Assembly: GCA_946122785.1 (NCBI GenBank)
Contig: CAMGYJ010000002.1
Span: 41,814,495 to 41,878,494, forward strand
Direction of reading: 5' to 3'
Length of the DNA stretch: 64,000 nt
Source of the DNA: Linum tenue
Taxonomy: Eukaryota; Streptophyta; Magnoliopsida; Malpighiales; Linaceae
This document shows positions 23,260 to 33,146 of this stretch, one piece after another. Positions within the stretch are counted from its first letter, which is position 1; every line of letters begins with the position of its first letter. The translations under genes were made by a program, and so were the position numbers. The notes beneath the pieces are model-generated. The model saw only the letters and a program-made list of their open reading frames with translations, was not told the DNA's origin and made no database searches.

Positions 23260-24678
23260 TGACACGCCAAAACACAACACCAAACTGCGACCAAGTGTAA
23301 TCGCAGTCCGGGAATGCAGTAACAGGCAAGTTATATTATCAACCCGGGGTCTAGATCTACTGCTTACTCCGTGATTCTCTATTATCTAGCAAACTAATTC
23401 GAGTGATTGTTGTTAAAAGCAAAAGCATCAAGAAAGCAGTAAATTGTTCGGTTTTCAAAGTCAGGAAAGAGTCACTCGGGATTGAGTCCCCCTAGTCCCT
23501 TAGTTAGGTTCAATTGTAATTCCCCTGGGTTGATTTACTTTTGATTAGACTGCGGAAGCTCCGACAGTAGCTTGGAATCTCTTAAGCTGACCAAGCCCTC
23601 TCAGTCTAGCTACCCGGCAGACGACTAGCCTTCACCGGGATAGAAAGCTGAGGCTATGAACACAGAACTCCACTACTGGAATTGAATTCCAGTACAAAGC
23701 AGTAAACTGGCCAACTCTCGTATAGCCAATCTCCTACTATCGAATGAAGAGACTCTAACAACCTAATCAGATTCTATCTATCTCAGGTTGCAGCAGAAAT
23801 TGAGAAAAGCTGATCAGACTCCAATCAATTCAATAAACATGCATCATTCGATTAAAATCAAACAGTAATATCATCCCAAGTCATTACAATCAAATGCCTA
23901 ACACAAGGAACTAGGGTTCTTCATACCCAAGTGAGAGAAGGGTTCTACTCCATAGAGAGAAGAGAAAACAGTAATCGGAGTAGTCATACTCATAACGATG
24001 AGGAAAATATGCTCCGGGATGATGATTTCCACTCCTATGACGATCTCCAAGCTCGATTCGACGAAACCCAGCTCCAAGATAGCTTCTAGGATGTGTTCTT
24101 CTCACTTTCTCTCTCTAGGGCTCTGTTTTTGCTCTGAATACTCGATTCTCCCACTTTTGGCTCAGAATAGGCTCTAAAACCAGGATTCCCCGACTCGCAC
24201 GGCCAGGGTGCACGGCCGCGCGACTCACCCACTTGGCCGTGCGGCTCAAAACGCAACGTTTCATTAAGTTCGATCCTCAGGCTTGTCACACGGCCAGGGT
24301 GCACGGCCGTGTGAGAATCCCAGTTTGCCCGTGCTCGGCCTCGGCAAATATCACACGGCCAGAATTGCACTTAGCACGACCGTGTGAAGTTCATGGGTTG
24401 CCCGTGCGTGGCCTCGGCAAAAAGCACACGGCCATCTTGCTCACTTGCACGGCCGTGTGATGCCCTGTTCTGCCCGTGCGGCTTCCTTGACACCTCGCCA
24501 CGCGTCCGATCTTCGTCCAATCGACCCCAGACTCGCTCCCAAGCCTCCATTCACGTACTAGGACCTGAAATATCACAAACAAGCACAACCTAGCGTGAAA
24601 TCGGCCTAAAACACGAGAATCAACACCTCAAACGGTGTAAGAACGAGGGTAAAAACATGTGTAAATAACGGTCTATCA
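23260..24678 (-). repeat. 5' LTR of the Athila-like element
   Basis: 1419 bp, TG...CA, followed by the right CCTAG copy at 24679-24683. Carries the second copy of the CACGGCC word array at 24196-24483. Confidence 0.92.
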
Positions 24679-24683
24679 CCTAG

Positions 24684-26534
24684 TTACTGGCATTCCCCAA
24701 CTGGAATGCAATAAAAGCAGTGAGTCTCATCTCCATGGTGTAAGAAGCTTCCACTCTAATCGCGTCCACCCCATCGAATTTGATCTGAGTCAAAACCAGA
24801 GTGAAGCAATTCTCACGTAAGTTGCATTATACTTCGCTAGACCTCCAAATCTGTAGTTCCACTACCCTTGTTGGTAAATCATAGTAGATCGCCTACAAAT
24901 TGTAGAAGCAAACCTAATGGGTAAAGCATAAATCCCTAGCTACAAACAAAACCAAAGCATATAACCTATAATGCTAGCGACCATTATAAGCAGAATGTGT
25001 TTCTATATTGCTAGCGACCATTATAAACTATACTTCTAGCAAAACAAAAGAAAAGTGGAAATCACCAACATGAATCAAAATGGGCTTGCTTCAAATATGA
25101 ATCGCCACTACCCAGCCAGGTTGACGTTGGCTTTTGCTTCCCTATCATGCTTGCTTCATCACCGACAGCAAATGCAGATCGAATGGCAAGCAGAAACCAA
25201 GTCATATGTGTTTATAGACCCCATAAGTTGACACTTGCAGCCAAATGCATGACATGCTTAAAATCAAGTCATATGTGTTTCTTTTCCTACTGAGTTCAAG
25301 AGTAAATGGTGTGAGATGGAGGATGGAAGTTGACCTTCTGATTCTGCAAGAAGTGGACGCAATATGAAATAGTGCTTCTGTTAGATGATGAACCCGTTCC
25401 GGTTAATTTTGTAGCTGCCACCAAGAGGAAATAATGGAACTGTTAGTACAGAAACCAAAATCCTCGACCATCATAAACTAATCAAACTCGAACTCTACGT
25501 TCGCCAATGAGCAAGGATAAATGAAATTCTAGATTTTCAAAACACCAAACGTTTTATAAATCATCAACAGAATGTAACCTTAACTCCAAACAAATGAGTC
25601 TGTGGAAGACCTTCTAATTTGTGAATTACACTAAGGACAGGGTCCAGCAAAATGTTGTACTTCTCCACTCTGCCCTTCTTTGCCCTCTAATCACCCAGAA
25701 CAGCAACTCTTACTTGCGAACTTAGCATTAAGCGTTTGACCGGAAAAGTAAGCTGAAACCACACATCCAAATCGATACAAATACCCCCCCCCTCCAATTT
25801 CATCAGAAACCAATACAGTCCAGACCCAGTTCTCCAAAACTTAAGGGATAATCACATACAACGGTAACAAAAGAAAGACCAATTATGAGTTTTAAGCTAA
25901 TAAGAAAGAGGGGGGAAACCGATGGCTTGAGAATGATGGGGGCGCCCTCCACAGATGCGAGTAGCTGGAGCGATTTGGAGCCAAATTATGGACAGGCTGA
26001 AGTAGAGAAGAGAGAATAAGCAGGGTTCGTGACGTCGGCAGTAGTTACCATGAAAACCCTCTTAGTGGTTTTGTTTCTTCTGTGCGTACTTTGACATCGT
26101 TAATCTTGTCCGGCATTTGTACATTGTCTACTGCAGCAATCGACAGAGAAGATAGCAGCGAATCTCTGGAGGTAATCTGGAACCTACGGTGGAGGTGGGC
26201 TGGCTGCCGAAGATGAAAGTCGCACTCGTCAATAACCTCTCCGCCACCGAGATCGTCCGCGGTACTCCCAATCGCGATCTCCCCACTCCCAAGGACTTCC
26301 GTCAGCGAGTGGGGTCGTCGACTTGCTTATAATTAGGGATTTCGATTTGTTTGAAATTGGGAATAGGAGGATATTTCTGATGCGAGTTATTGTGCTTCTC
26401 GCCGGAGGGGACAACCTCAATCAAATCTGTAAAATGGTTAAAGGGTAAGAAACCTCCTCTTCCATTCCTTCCGCAGATCGATTCTGTAAAAGGATACTGC
26501 AATTTGTCATTTTGCACATCACTGATTCGAGAAC
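24684..26534. other. Intergenic, possible fragments of an unrecognised gene
   Basis: No complete gene is supported. On the minus strand, 24802-24693 reads FDGVDAIRVEASYTM-like sequence after a possible splice acceptor, and 24882-24830 reads YYDLPTRVVELQIWRSSE after another. I do not recognise either. On the plus strand an ATG at 26212 opens MKVALVNNLSATEIVRGTP for about 33 codons and then stops at 26329. A C run lies at 25784-25791. A repeated word GCTAGCGACCATTATAA occurs at 24973 and 25010. Confidence 0.3.
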
Positions 26535-26539
26535 AAAAC
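26535..26539. repeat. Target site duplication AAAAC, left copy
   Basis: AAAAC before the left LTR and again at 36918-36922 after the right LTR. Confidence 0.88.
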
Positions 26540-27109
26540 TGTTGGGCATGTGACTCGGGCTTAATCGCCAAGGCAAGACGCGCTGAGATAGGGCGCGCAC
26601 GAAGGCTTGTAGGCGCGCGAGTAGAGAGAAATGACGCGCGCGTACTCAGAGTCCTCCACAAGCTGCGCGCGAGTGGAAAGGGGTTAAGGCGCGGGAGCCC
26701 CGACGCGCCGCGAGCCACAAAGCCGCAAGAAGCCTCCCTCGCACACTTCCCAAGGGCCGGCCGCATTGGGATCAGAGACATAGTCGTAGGTACACCCCAG
26801 ACAGGTCCTAGGTAGGGGGATGGCCTAAATCCCTGACATGTCATTGGTCACATCAGGGGTCAAAGTCCCATCATGTAATCCACCCGTTCACCCACCTCCA
26901 TGTAGCCTATAAATATGGCATTTACTCCGGTGGGTGAAGGGGATCGCATTTTTCACCATTCTCTCTCTACAAGAACTACTTCTCTTTCTAATCTCTCTCT
27001 CACTCACTCTCTCTGATCCTGATTCCTCCGCTCAAACCCGGCTCTCACGTTTCTTCTCGACCCAAACTCTCATTCGAACCTCACTCCTACACTCAGTTAG
27101 GTTCAAACA
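26540..27109 (+). repeat. 5' LTR of the Tat element
   Basis: 570 bp, TG...CA, rich in GCGCGC words. A TATAAATA box at 26908-26915 precedes a CT-rich transcript start zone. A long open frame runs through the 3' part of the LTR into gag but is not the likely protein start. Confidence 0.93.
26908..26915 (+). promoter_or_regulatory. LTR TATA box
   Basis: TATAAATA, repeated at 36716-36723 in the 3' LTR. It is followed by a pyrimidine-rich stretch that probably holds the start of transcription. Confidence 0.65.
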
Positions 27110-27111
27110 AT

Positions 27112-27129
27112 TGGCGCCCACCGTGGGGC
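27112..27129 (+). other. Primer binding site of the Tat element
   Basis: TGGCGCCCACCGTGGGGC starts two bases after the LTR, the form common in Retand/RIRE2-type elements. I do not assign the tRNA with confidence. Confidence 0.75.
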
Positions 27130-27158
27130 CGAGAGGAAACGCTGAAAAAGACCCACCA

Positions 27159-30074
27159 ATGGCAGAGCGCAATCTCGAACAACCTGACCAAGCAACGCCG
27201 ATCAAGGCGATGACTGACCCAAGGGCGTTCGCAGAAGCCAGCAACCTCAACGCGGTACTCATCGAGGAAGAAGAACCGGAGCTGACGCCCAAAGAAATGA
27301 GGGAGCTGTTGACGAAACAAAACAACGTCATAGCCGACGTGCAGAGACAAATGAGCCAGGTAATCGCGCTCATGATGAGCAAGGAAGGCGCGCCAACGAC
27401 GGACGCGACAGCGAGCGCGCCTCAACAAGCCTTGGGAGAAACTTCAGGGACAATCCTGTCGTCGCAACTCGCGCCAGCGGAACTTCCCGCACGCGGGACA
27501 CAGGAAGTCGAACCACCGGGGCGGGCAGACCTCAGCTTCTTGGAGCAACACCTGACTCCGCAATACCGGCCCAACCCGCCCAAAAGGACCCTACACCAGC
27601 CATTGAGCGCGCAAATAATGGCAGAGAACCTAACCGGAGCGCCACCAACCCTCCCGACATACAACGGCACTACCGACCCGGAGGACCACGTGAGCACCTT
27701 CTGCCTGCGCATGCAACTCCAAACCAACTCCAACGCCGCGCTATGCAGAACCTTCCCCTCGACATTCACCGGGATATGCCTCGATTGGTACAACCGCCTC
27801 CCCAATGGAATCATCAACTCGTTTGAGGAGTTCATACTTCTGTTCACCACAAAATTCGCGTCCCAGAAGCGACGCCCCCTCCACCTCAAGGCCCTGATAG
27901 ATATCAGGCAAAAAGACGGAGAAAGCCTGAGGGCTTTCTACGCCAGATGGTCCCGGGTAGCAATGTCCGTTCGCGACCTTACTCCCGAAACAGCCGCCCA
28001 TCACCTCATGGAGGCAACCAACAATATGGAGCTCAAACGGGCCTTAGCAAAAAGGCCCGTCACGCTGTCGACGGAGTTGGAGGTGAAGATCGAGAAGGCA
28101 ATCACGTTGGAAGAAACCTTGGGGGCGGGATCCGTCAGGCGCTTCGAACCGGCGAGAATGTCGCGAGAGGAACAGACGCGTCGACAACCTCCGACCCCAA
28201 TCCCACGGGACCAACTACTACAGATGCACAGTGGTCCGAAGCGCAACCCCCCTCCCCCACCAGAGCAGGGACAGCGCGGGCGATCGCCAGACAGGCGCGT
28301 ATCCAATGCCTACACGCCCCTCAATGACTCCGTGAGAAACGTGTTCCACGTCCTCCGCGAGAAAGGATACAAGCTTAACTGGCCTGCCCCGCTGAAGTCT
28401 CAACCCTACATGCGCGACCCGAGCAGGCATTGTGAATTCCACAGAGCAACGGGGCATAAGACAGAAGAATGCCGAGAGTTACGGTACGAAATAGAGGGCC
28501 TCGTACGACGAGGGTTGCTAACTGAGTTCATCCACGTGAAGAAGGAGCAAGTCGAAGCGCCGCAACAACCACCCCCACCTCCACAAGCCGATTACGACGA
28601 TGACACAGGCGCGTATGTAGTGCGCAAAGAAATCGGGGTGGTAACGGTCGAAGGAGATCGTCCCAAGAAGAAAACCAAGCGTGAGCGCGCAACGGAATGC
28701 GCGGCTGTCGACGCACCGCCAAAGTTCAATCTGAGCTTCGGCGACGCGGAGTTCCCACAAGGAATCCCGTCGGAGGAGCCACTCATCGTCACCGCGCTGA
28801 TTGCCGCCTGCAAGACCCACCGTCTCCTGATAGACGGGGGTAGTGCGGCCGACATCCTCTTCCAGAGTACCATCAACAAAATGGATATCGATCCGCGCCT
28901 AATCAGGCGCGCACACGGCAACTTAGTTGGTTTCTCCGGAACCAGAGTCCCGGTAATTGGAGTGGTCACCCTCCCAGTGGTTATTGGGGACCAGGAGCCC
29001 CGCGTCTCCAAGCAGATAGAGTTCACAATCGTCGATTGCGAATCGGCGCACAATGGCATCTTGGGCCGACCTTTCCTCGCGAAGTTCATGGCCCTCCCAT
29101 CGACGTGTCACCAGAAGCTCAAGTTTCCAACACAGGGAGGAGTCGGGGAGGCGCGAGGAACGACTTGGGAAGACCGCGTTGTGGCACGCCAAACCAACAT
29201 CGTCGACACAAGAGCAGAAGAGCCCCGCCCGGAATCCATGGATTCCGATTTCGAGGTCGCGCTAGACCCTGCCGAGCCGACCAGGAAGATACGCATCTCC
29301 ACTCACGTCAGCAGCAACGCAATCGAACCACTCATAGCGCTGCTGAAGGAGTACAAGGAGCTCTTCGCGTGGTGCACAGAGGACATGCCAGGAGTGCCCA
29401 GGGAGGTAGCGCAGCATAGCCTCGCGGTCCCAGCCGGCGCCGAACCAAGGCAACAAGGGCGGAGAACGTTCACCGGGGACAAGCTGAAGGCGATAGAAGA
29501 GGAGGTTGCGCGCCTGCTAGCAGCCGGATTGATCCGCCCCGTGAAGTACCCGAAGTGGCTGGCGAACGTGGTCCTGGTCAAAAAATCGTCAGGAGCCTGG
29601 CGGATGTGCGTTGACTACACCACAATCAACAAAGTATGCCCGGGAGACCCTTACCCCCTGCCGCGCATCGACCAGCTGATCGACGCGACCGCCGACCACG
29701 AGACGTTGTCCTTCCTCGACATGTTCTCAGGATATCACCAAATCCAAATGTCCAAGGAAGATGAAGAAAAAACGGCTTTCATGACACCTTTCGGGAACTT
29801 CTGCTTCGTAGGTATGCCGTTCGGGTTGAAAAACGCGGGCGCGACATACCAAAGAATGATCGACGCAGTTTTCTCGCAGCAAATCGGGCGGAACATCGAG
29901 GCGTATGTGGACGACCTCATCGTCAAAACCAAGGCGGGTAAGTCACACCTGGAGGACCTGCGCGAGACCTTCGAAGCCCTCCGCAAGCACAGCCTTCGCC
30001 TCAATCCACTCAAGTGCGTCTTTGGAGCAGAGGCGGGGAAATTTCTGGGGTTCATGATAACCAAGCGGGCATAG
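27159..30074 (+). CDS. Gag-Pol polyprotein, first part: Gag, protease, reverse transcriptase
   Basis: The start is the ATG 27159-27161 (MAERNLEQPDQ), 50 bases after the LTR. The Gag domain covers about residues 160-290 (LPTYNGTTDPEDHVSTF to the ALIDIRQKDGESLRAFYARW block). A CHHC-like knuckle, HCEFHRATGHKTEEC, lies near residue 425. Protease active site LIDGGSAADILF is near residue 556, with the GILGRPFLA flap partner near 630. Reverse transcriptase starts near 790, with PGDPYPLPRID, LDMFSGYHQI, MPFGLKNAGATYQRM and the catalytic YVDD at 29904-29915. The frame stops at 30072-30074 inside the RT-RNase H link, because one G appears to be missing in a short G run at 30066-30068. The rest of pol continues in another frame. 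Cytoplasmic virus-like particle protein by family. Confidence 0.9.
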   Translation: MAERNLEQPDQATPIKAMTDPRAFAEASNLNAVLIEEEEPELTPKEMRELLTKQNNVIADVQRQMSQVIALMMSKEGAPTTDATASAPQQALGETSGTILSSQLAPAELPARGTQEVEPPGRADLSFLEQHLTPQYRPNPPKRTLHQPLSAQIMAENLTGAPPTLPTYNGTTDPEDHVSTFCLRMQLQTNSNAALCRTFPSTFTGICLDWYNRLPNGIINSFEEFILLFTTKFASQKRRPLHLKALIDIRQKDGESLRAFYARWSRVAMSVRDLTPETAAHHLMEATNNMELKRALAKRPVTLSTELEVKIEKAITLEETLGAGSVRRFEPARMSREEQTRRQPPTPIPRDQLLQMHSGPKRNPPPPPEQGQRGRSPDRRVSNAYTPLNDSVRNVFHVLREKGYKLNWPAPLKSQPYMRDPSRHCEFHRATGHKTEECRELRYEIEGLVRRGLLTEFIHVKKEQVEAPQQPPPPPQADYDDDTGAYVVRKEIGVVTVEGDRPKKKTKRERATECAAVDAPPKFNLSFGDAEFPQGIPSEEPLIVTALIAACKTHRLLIDGGSAADILFQSTINKMDIDPRLIRRAHGNLVGFSGTRVPVIGVVTLPVVIGDQEPRVSKQIEFTIVDCESAHNGILGRPFLAKFMALPSTCHQKLKFPTQGGVGEARGTTWEDRVVARQTNIVDTRAEEPRPESMDSDFEVALDPAEPTRKIRISTHVSSNAIEPLIALLKEYKELFAWCTEDMPGVPREVAQHSLAVPAGAEPRQQGRRTFTGDKLKAIEEEVARLLAAGLIRPVKYPKWLANVVLVKKSSGAWRMCVDYTTINKVCPGDPYPLPRIDQLIDATADHETLSFLDMFSGYHQIQMSKEDEEKTAFMTPFGNFCFVGMPFGLKNAGATYQRMIDAVFSQQIGRNIEAYVDDLIVKTKAGKSHLEDLRETFEALRKHSLRLNPLKCVFGAEAGKFLGFMITKRA

Positions 30075-32443
30075 AGGTCGATCCGAAGCAAATCACCGCG
30101 GTCCAACAACTACGAGCGCCGCGGAACGCATTGGAAATCCAATCTCTGAACGGCAAGATAGCGGCACTGGGGAGGTTCATACCAAGGTCCGCTGACAAAT
30201 GCGCGCCCTTCTTCCAGACACTCAAGAACGGGACGCGCTTCGCATGGTCCACGGAATGCGAAGCGGCCTTCCAGGAATTAAAGGCGTATCTTGTATCCCC
30301 CCCTGTACTGACCGCTCCCAAGCTTAATGAAAAACTTTTCTTGTATCTCGCCGTGTCAACAAGAGCCGTGAGCGCGGTTCTGATATCTAGGAGGGATGGC
30401 AGGACTGAGCAACCAGTGTATTACACCTCGCGCACTCTCGTTAGCGCGGAAACAAGATATTCCTCGATCGAGAAAGCTGCCCTGGCGTTAGTGAGCGCTT
30501 CGCAGAAACTGCGCCCGTACTTTCAAGCGCACCAGGTCACCGTCCTGACCAACCTGCCACTAAAAAAGATTCTGACTTCAATGGAAGTGTCGGGGCGCAT
30601 GGTCAAATGGGCGGTGGAGCTCTCGGAGTACGATATTCAATACGCGCCGAGGCCAGCAATCAAGGCCCAAATCTTAGCGGACTTCATCGCGGAAGGGGTG
30701 ACCCTCGAAACAACGCCGGAGGGCGTTTGGGAAGTCTATGTCGATGGAGCGGCAAGTAAGCATGGCGCCGGAGCAGGGGTTGTGGTGCGCACACCTGCCG
30801 GCGTAATGCACGAAATCGCAATCAGGTTCAGGGCGTTGAAGACAAACAACGCCGCGGAATACGAGGCCATCTTGGCAGGAATGACGGCCGCTCACGACCT
30901 CGGGGCACGAACGGTACGTATACTTTCCGACTCCTCCCTGGCGGTCAATCAACTGAATGGTGCGTTCGACGCAAAGGAAGACACACTGGCGCATTACATG
31001 GAGCGCGTTAAGCAGAGGGCCACAACATTCGAATCAGTAACGTATGCGCAGATACCAAGGGAGGAAAATGCGCACGCCGACGCATTATCCAAGCTAGCAA
31101 CGGCTACAGACTTCGAGTCGACGCGTCTCGTGTCCGTCCAGAAAGAAGAAGATGAAACCTCCCCGGGGGTAGCAGTCAACACGACCCAGCTCGTGCCATA
31201 CGAAGATTGGAGACACCCAATTATGAAGTACCTCCAAGAGGGGGCGGTGCCAGAAGACCCCAAGCAAGCTTGGGCTCTAAGGCAAAAGGCAGCTCGTTGC
31301 ACGCTTATTGAGGGAGAATTATACCGAAGGTCGTACTCGGGTGTATACCTCAAATGCATTGGGCAGGAGGAGGCGCGCGACCTAGTGCGTGAACTACACG
31401 AGGGGCTGTGCGCAATGCACGCGGGGCCGCGCAGCATGGAGCGTACCATCCTTTTGCATGGATACTACTGGCCGCGAGTCAAGAAAGATACGAAGAGCTA
31501 TACAGACCAGTGCCATAAATGCCAAGTCAACGCGCGCCAACACCATTTGCCGGCCACCGAGCTCCAGGGCAACTTAAGCCCATGGCCTTTCGCGCAATGG
31601 GGAGTTGATCTCTTGGGCCCCTTCCCAACGGCAAAAGGGAAGCGCAAATACATAATCGTGGCGGTCGACTACTTCACTAAGTGGATCGAGGCCGAGGCGC
31701 TGGCGTCCATAACGGCGCAGCAGGTAACACGTTTCTTGCGCAACAACATTTTGTCGCGCTTCGGGGTTCCGAATGCACTCATCTTCGACCACGGGAAGCA
31801 ATTCGATTGCGCAGAAGTAATGGACTTCTGCGACGAGGTGGGAATCATTGCAAGATTCGCGTCGGTCGCTTACCCTCAAGCCAACGGCCAAGCGGAGTCC
31901 TCCAATAAAGCGATCTTGCATGGCCTCCACACTCGCCTGAATGAAGCCAAGGGCAATTGGGCAGACGAACTCCACACAGTGCTATGGGCGCACCGCACCA
32001 CGTACAAGGTGGCAACGGGCGAAACCCCCTTCGCTCTGACGTACGGCACTGACGCGGTGATTCCCATCGAGACAACAACGCCGACCTACCGAATCACCGG
32101 GTACAACGAAGAAGCAAACAACGAGGCGCGCCTACTAGAGCTCGAGTTGTCGCAGGAAAGGCGCGAGTTGGCAGCCATCAGGCTAGCCGCCATGAAAGAA
32201 CAGGTAGCCAAGTACCATAACGCGAAGCTGGTCCCACACAAGTTGACCCTTGGCGACCAAGTGCTGCGGCGGAACTTCCGCCCTGACCCCAGGCACGGGA
32301 AGCTTGCCTCGACATGGGAAGGCCCTTACTTGATCCGCGAAGTGGTAGGCGCCAACACATTCAAACTCAGCGAGCTGGGGGGCAACAAGGTTCCAAGAAC
32401 ATGGAATGCGCAGAATCTAAGGAAATACCACCGCGCCGGTTAA
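30069..32443 (+). pseudogene. Pol, second part: RNase H, second RNase H, integrase (frameshifted)
   Basis: This frame resumes immediately at the lesion with IEVDPKQITAVQ and is open to the stop at 32443. It holds a Ty3-type RNase H (about 30300-30690; EKAALALVSASQKLRPY), then a second RNase H with its own acids (YVDGAASKHGAGAGVV at 30741, NNAAEYEAIL, LSDSSLAV, NAHADALSKLA), the dual arrangement of the Tat lineage. Integrase follows: the zinc region H-H-C-C (MHAGPRSM, CHKCQ), then catalytic acids in WGVDLLGP, FDHGKQF and QAESSNKA, and a C-terminal GDQVLRR segment. All motifs look intact, so the loss is only of continuity with the upstream frame. Confidence 0.88.
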
Positions 32444-32493
32444 CGTGTACCACGTTTGTAATAGCGCATTAGCGCAATAAACAAAGAGACATG

Positions 32494-32865
32494 GTTCCAC
32501 GGAACAAAACTTAGCAATAGTCCAGCACTATTCGCGCCCAATCAGTTCGAAAGAACAAAAAATTAGTATGAGTCCAGCACTCTGCGCCCAGTTCCACGGA
32601 ACAAAACTTAGCAATAGTCCAGCACTATTCGCGCCCAATCAGTTCGAAAGAACAAAAAAATTAGTATGAGTCCAGCACTCTGCGCCCAGTTCCACGGAAC
32701 AAAACTTAGCAATAGTCCAGCACTATTCGCGCCCAATCAGTTCGAAAGAACAAAAAATTAGTATGAGTCCAGCACTCTGCGCTCGGTTCCACGGAACAAA
32801 ACTTAGCGGTAGTCCAGCACTATCCGCGCCCAACTAGTTCAAAAGAACAAAAACTGAACCCGGCA
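32494..32865 (+). repeat. 97-bp tandem repeat, about 3.8 copies, in the 3' region
   Basis: Units begin GTTCCACGGAAC at 32494, 32591, 32689 and 32786, giving periods of 97, 98 and 97. Each contains two near-palindromes, GTTCCACGGAAC and GTTCGAAAGAAC, and the words TAGTCCAGCACTATTCGCGC and GAGTCCAGCACTCTGCGC. The fourth copy diverges. Such repeats after pol are known in Tat elements. Confidence 0.85.
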
Positions 32866-33146
32866 CCACTCACGCTCACGGTGTTACGCGCGCCCACATG
32901 GGTCCGCGCAGCAGCAGTTATCAAAATTCTAGCACCATTTGCGCCCAAGGAGTTCACAAAAAAAAAAGAAGGAAAAAGAGAAAACCGAAAGACATATAGC
33001 AACATCTAAGGGGCAAGATCGAAAGGCGAACATGAGGTGCATTTGGATTACTTCATAAGGGAATAAAATAAAAGCAATGTCAACGCGCACAGCGCCGCAA
33101 GAAACAGTTAAACAGTGAACAGCGATAGTAACACACGCAAAACAAC

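Larger units (their letters stand above)
17141..24678 (-). mobile_element. Athila-like Ty3 LTR retrotransposon, gag-protease only
   Basis: Two 1.42-kb LTRs (17141-18560 and 23260-24678) start TGACACGCC and end GGTCTATCA. They differ at roughly 22 sites plus a 2-bp indel (about 98.5 percent identity by eye). Transcription runs leftward: the primer site lies at 23235-23253 and the polypurine tract at 18561-18573. The internal 4.7 kb encodes an Athila-type Gag and aspartic protease with two stops and two frameshifts. No reverse transcriptase, RNase H or integrase is present. It is therefore a defective, nonautonomous copy. The 5-bp duplication CCTAG flanks it. Confidence 0.92.

Noticed and set aside
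26934..27158. Gag frame appears to start inside the 5' LTR
   Set aside because: The frame is open through the LTR end and primer binding site, but these are noncoding by position and the extra residues are low complexity. The ATG at 27159 after the primer site is the sensible start.
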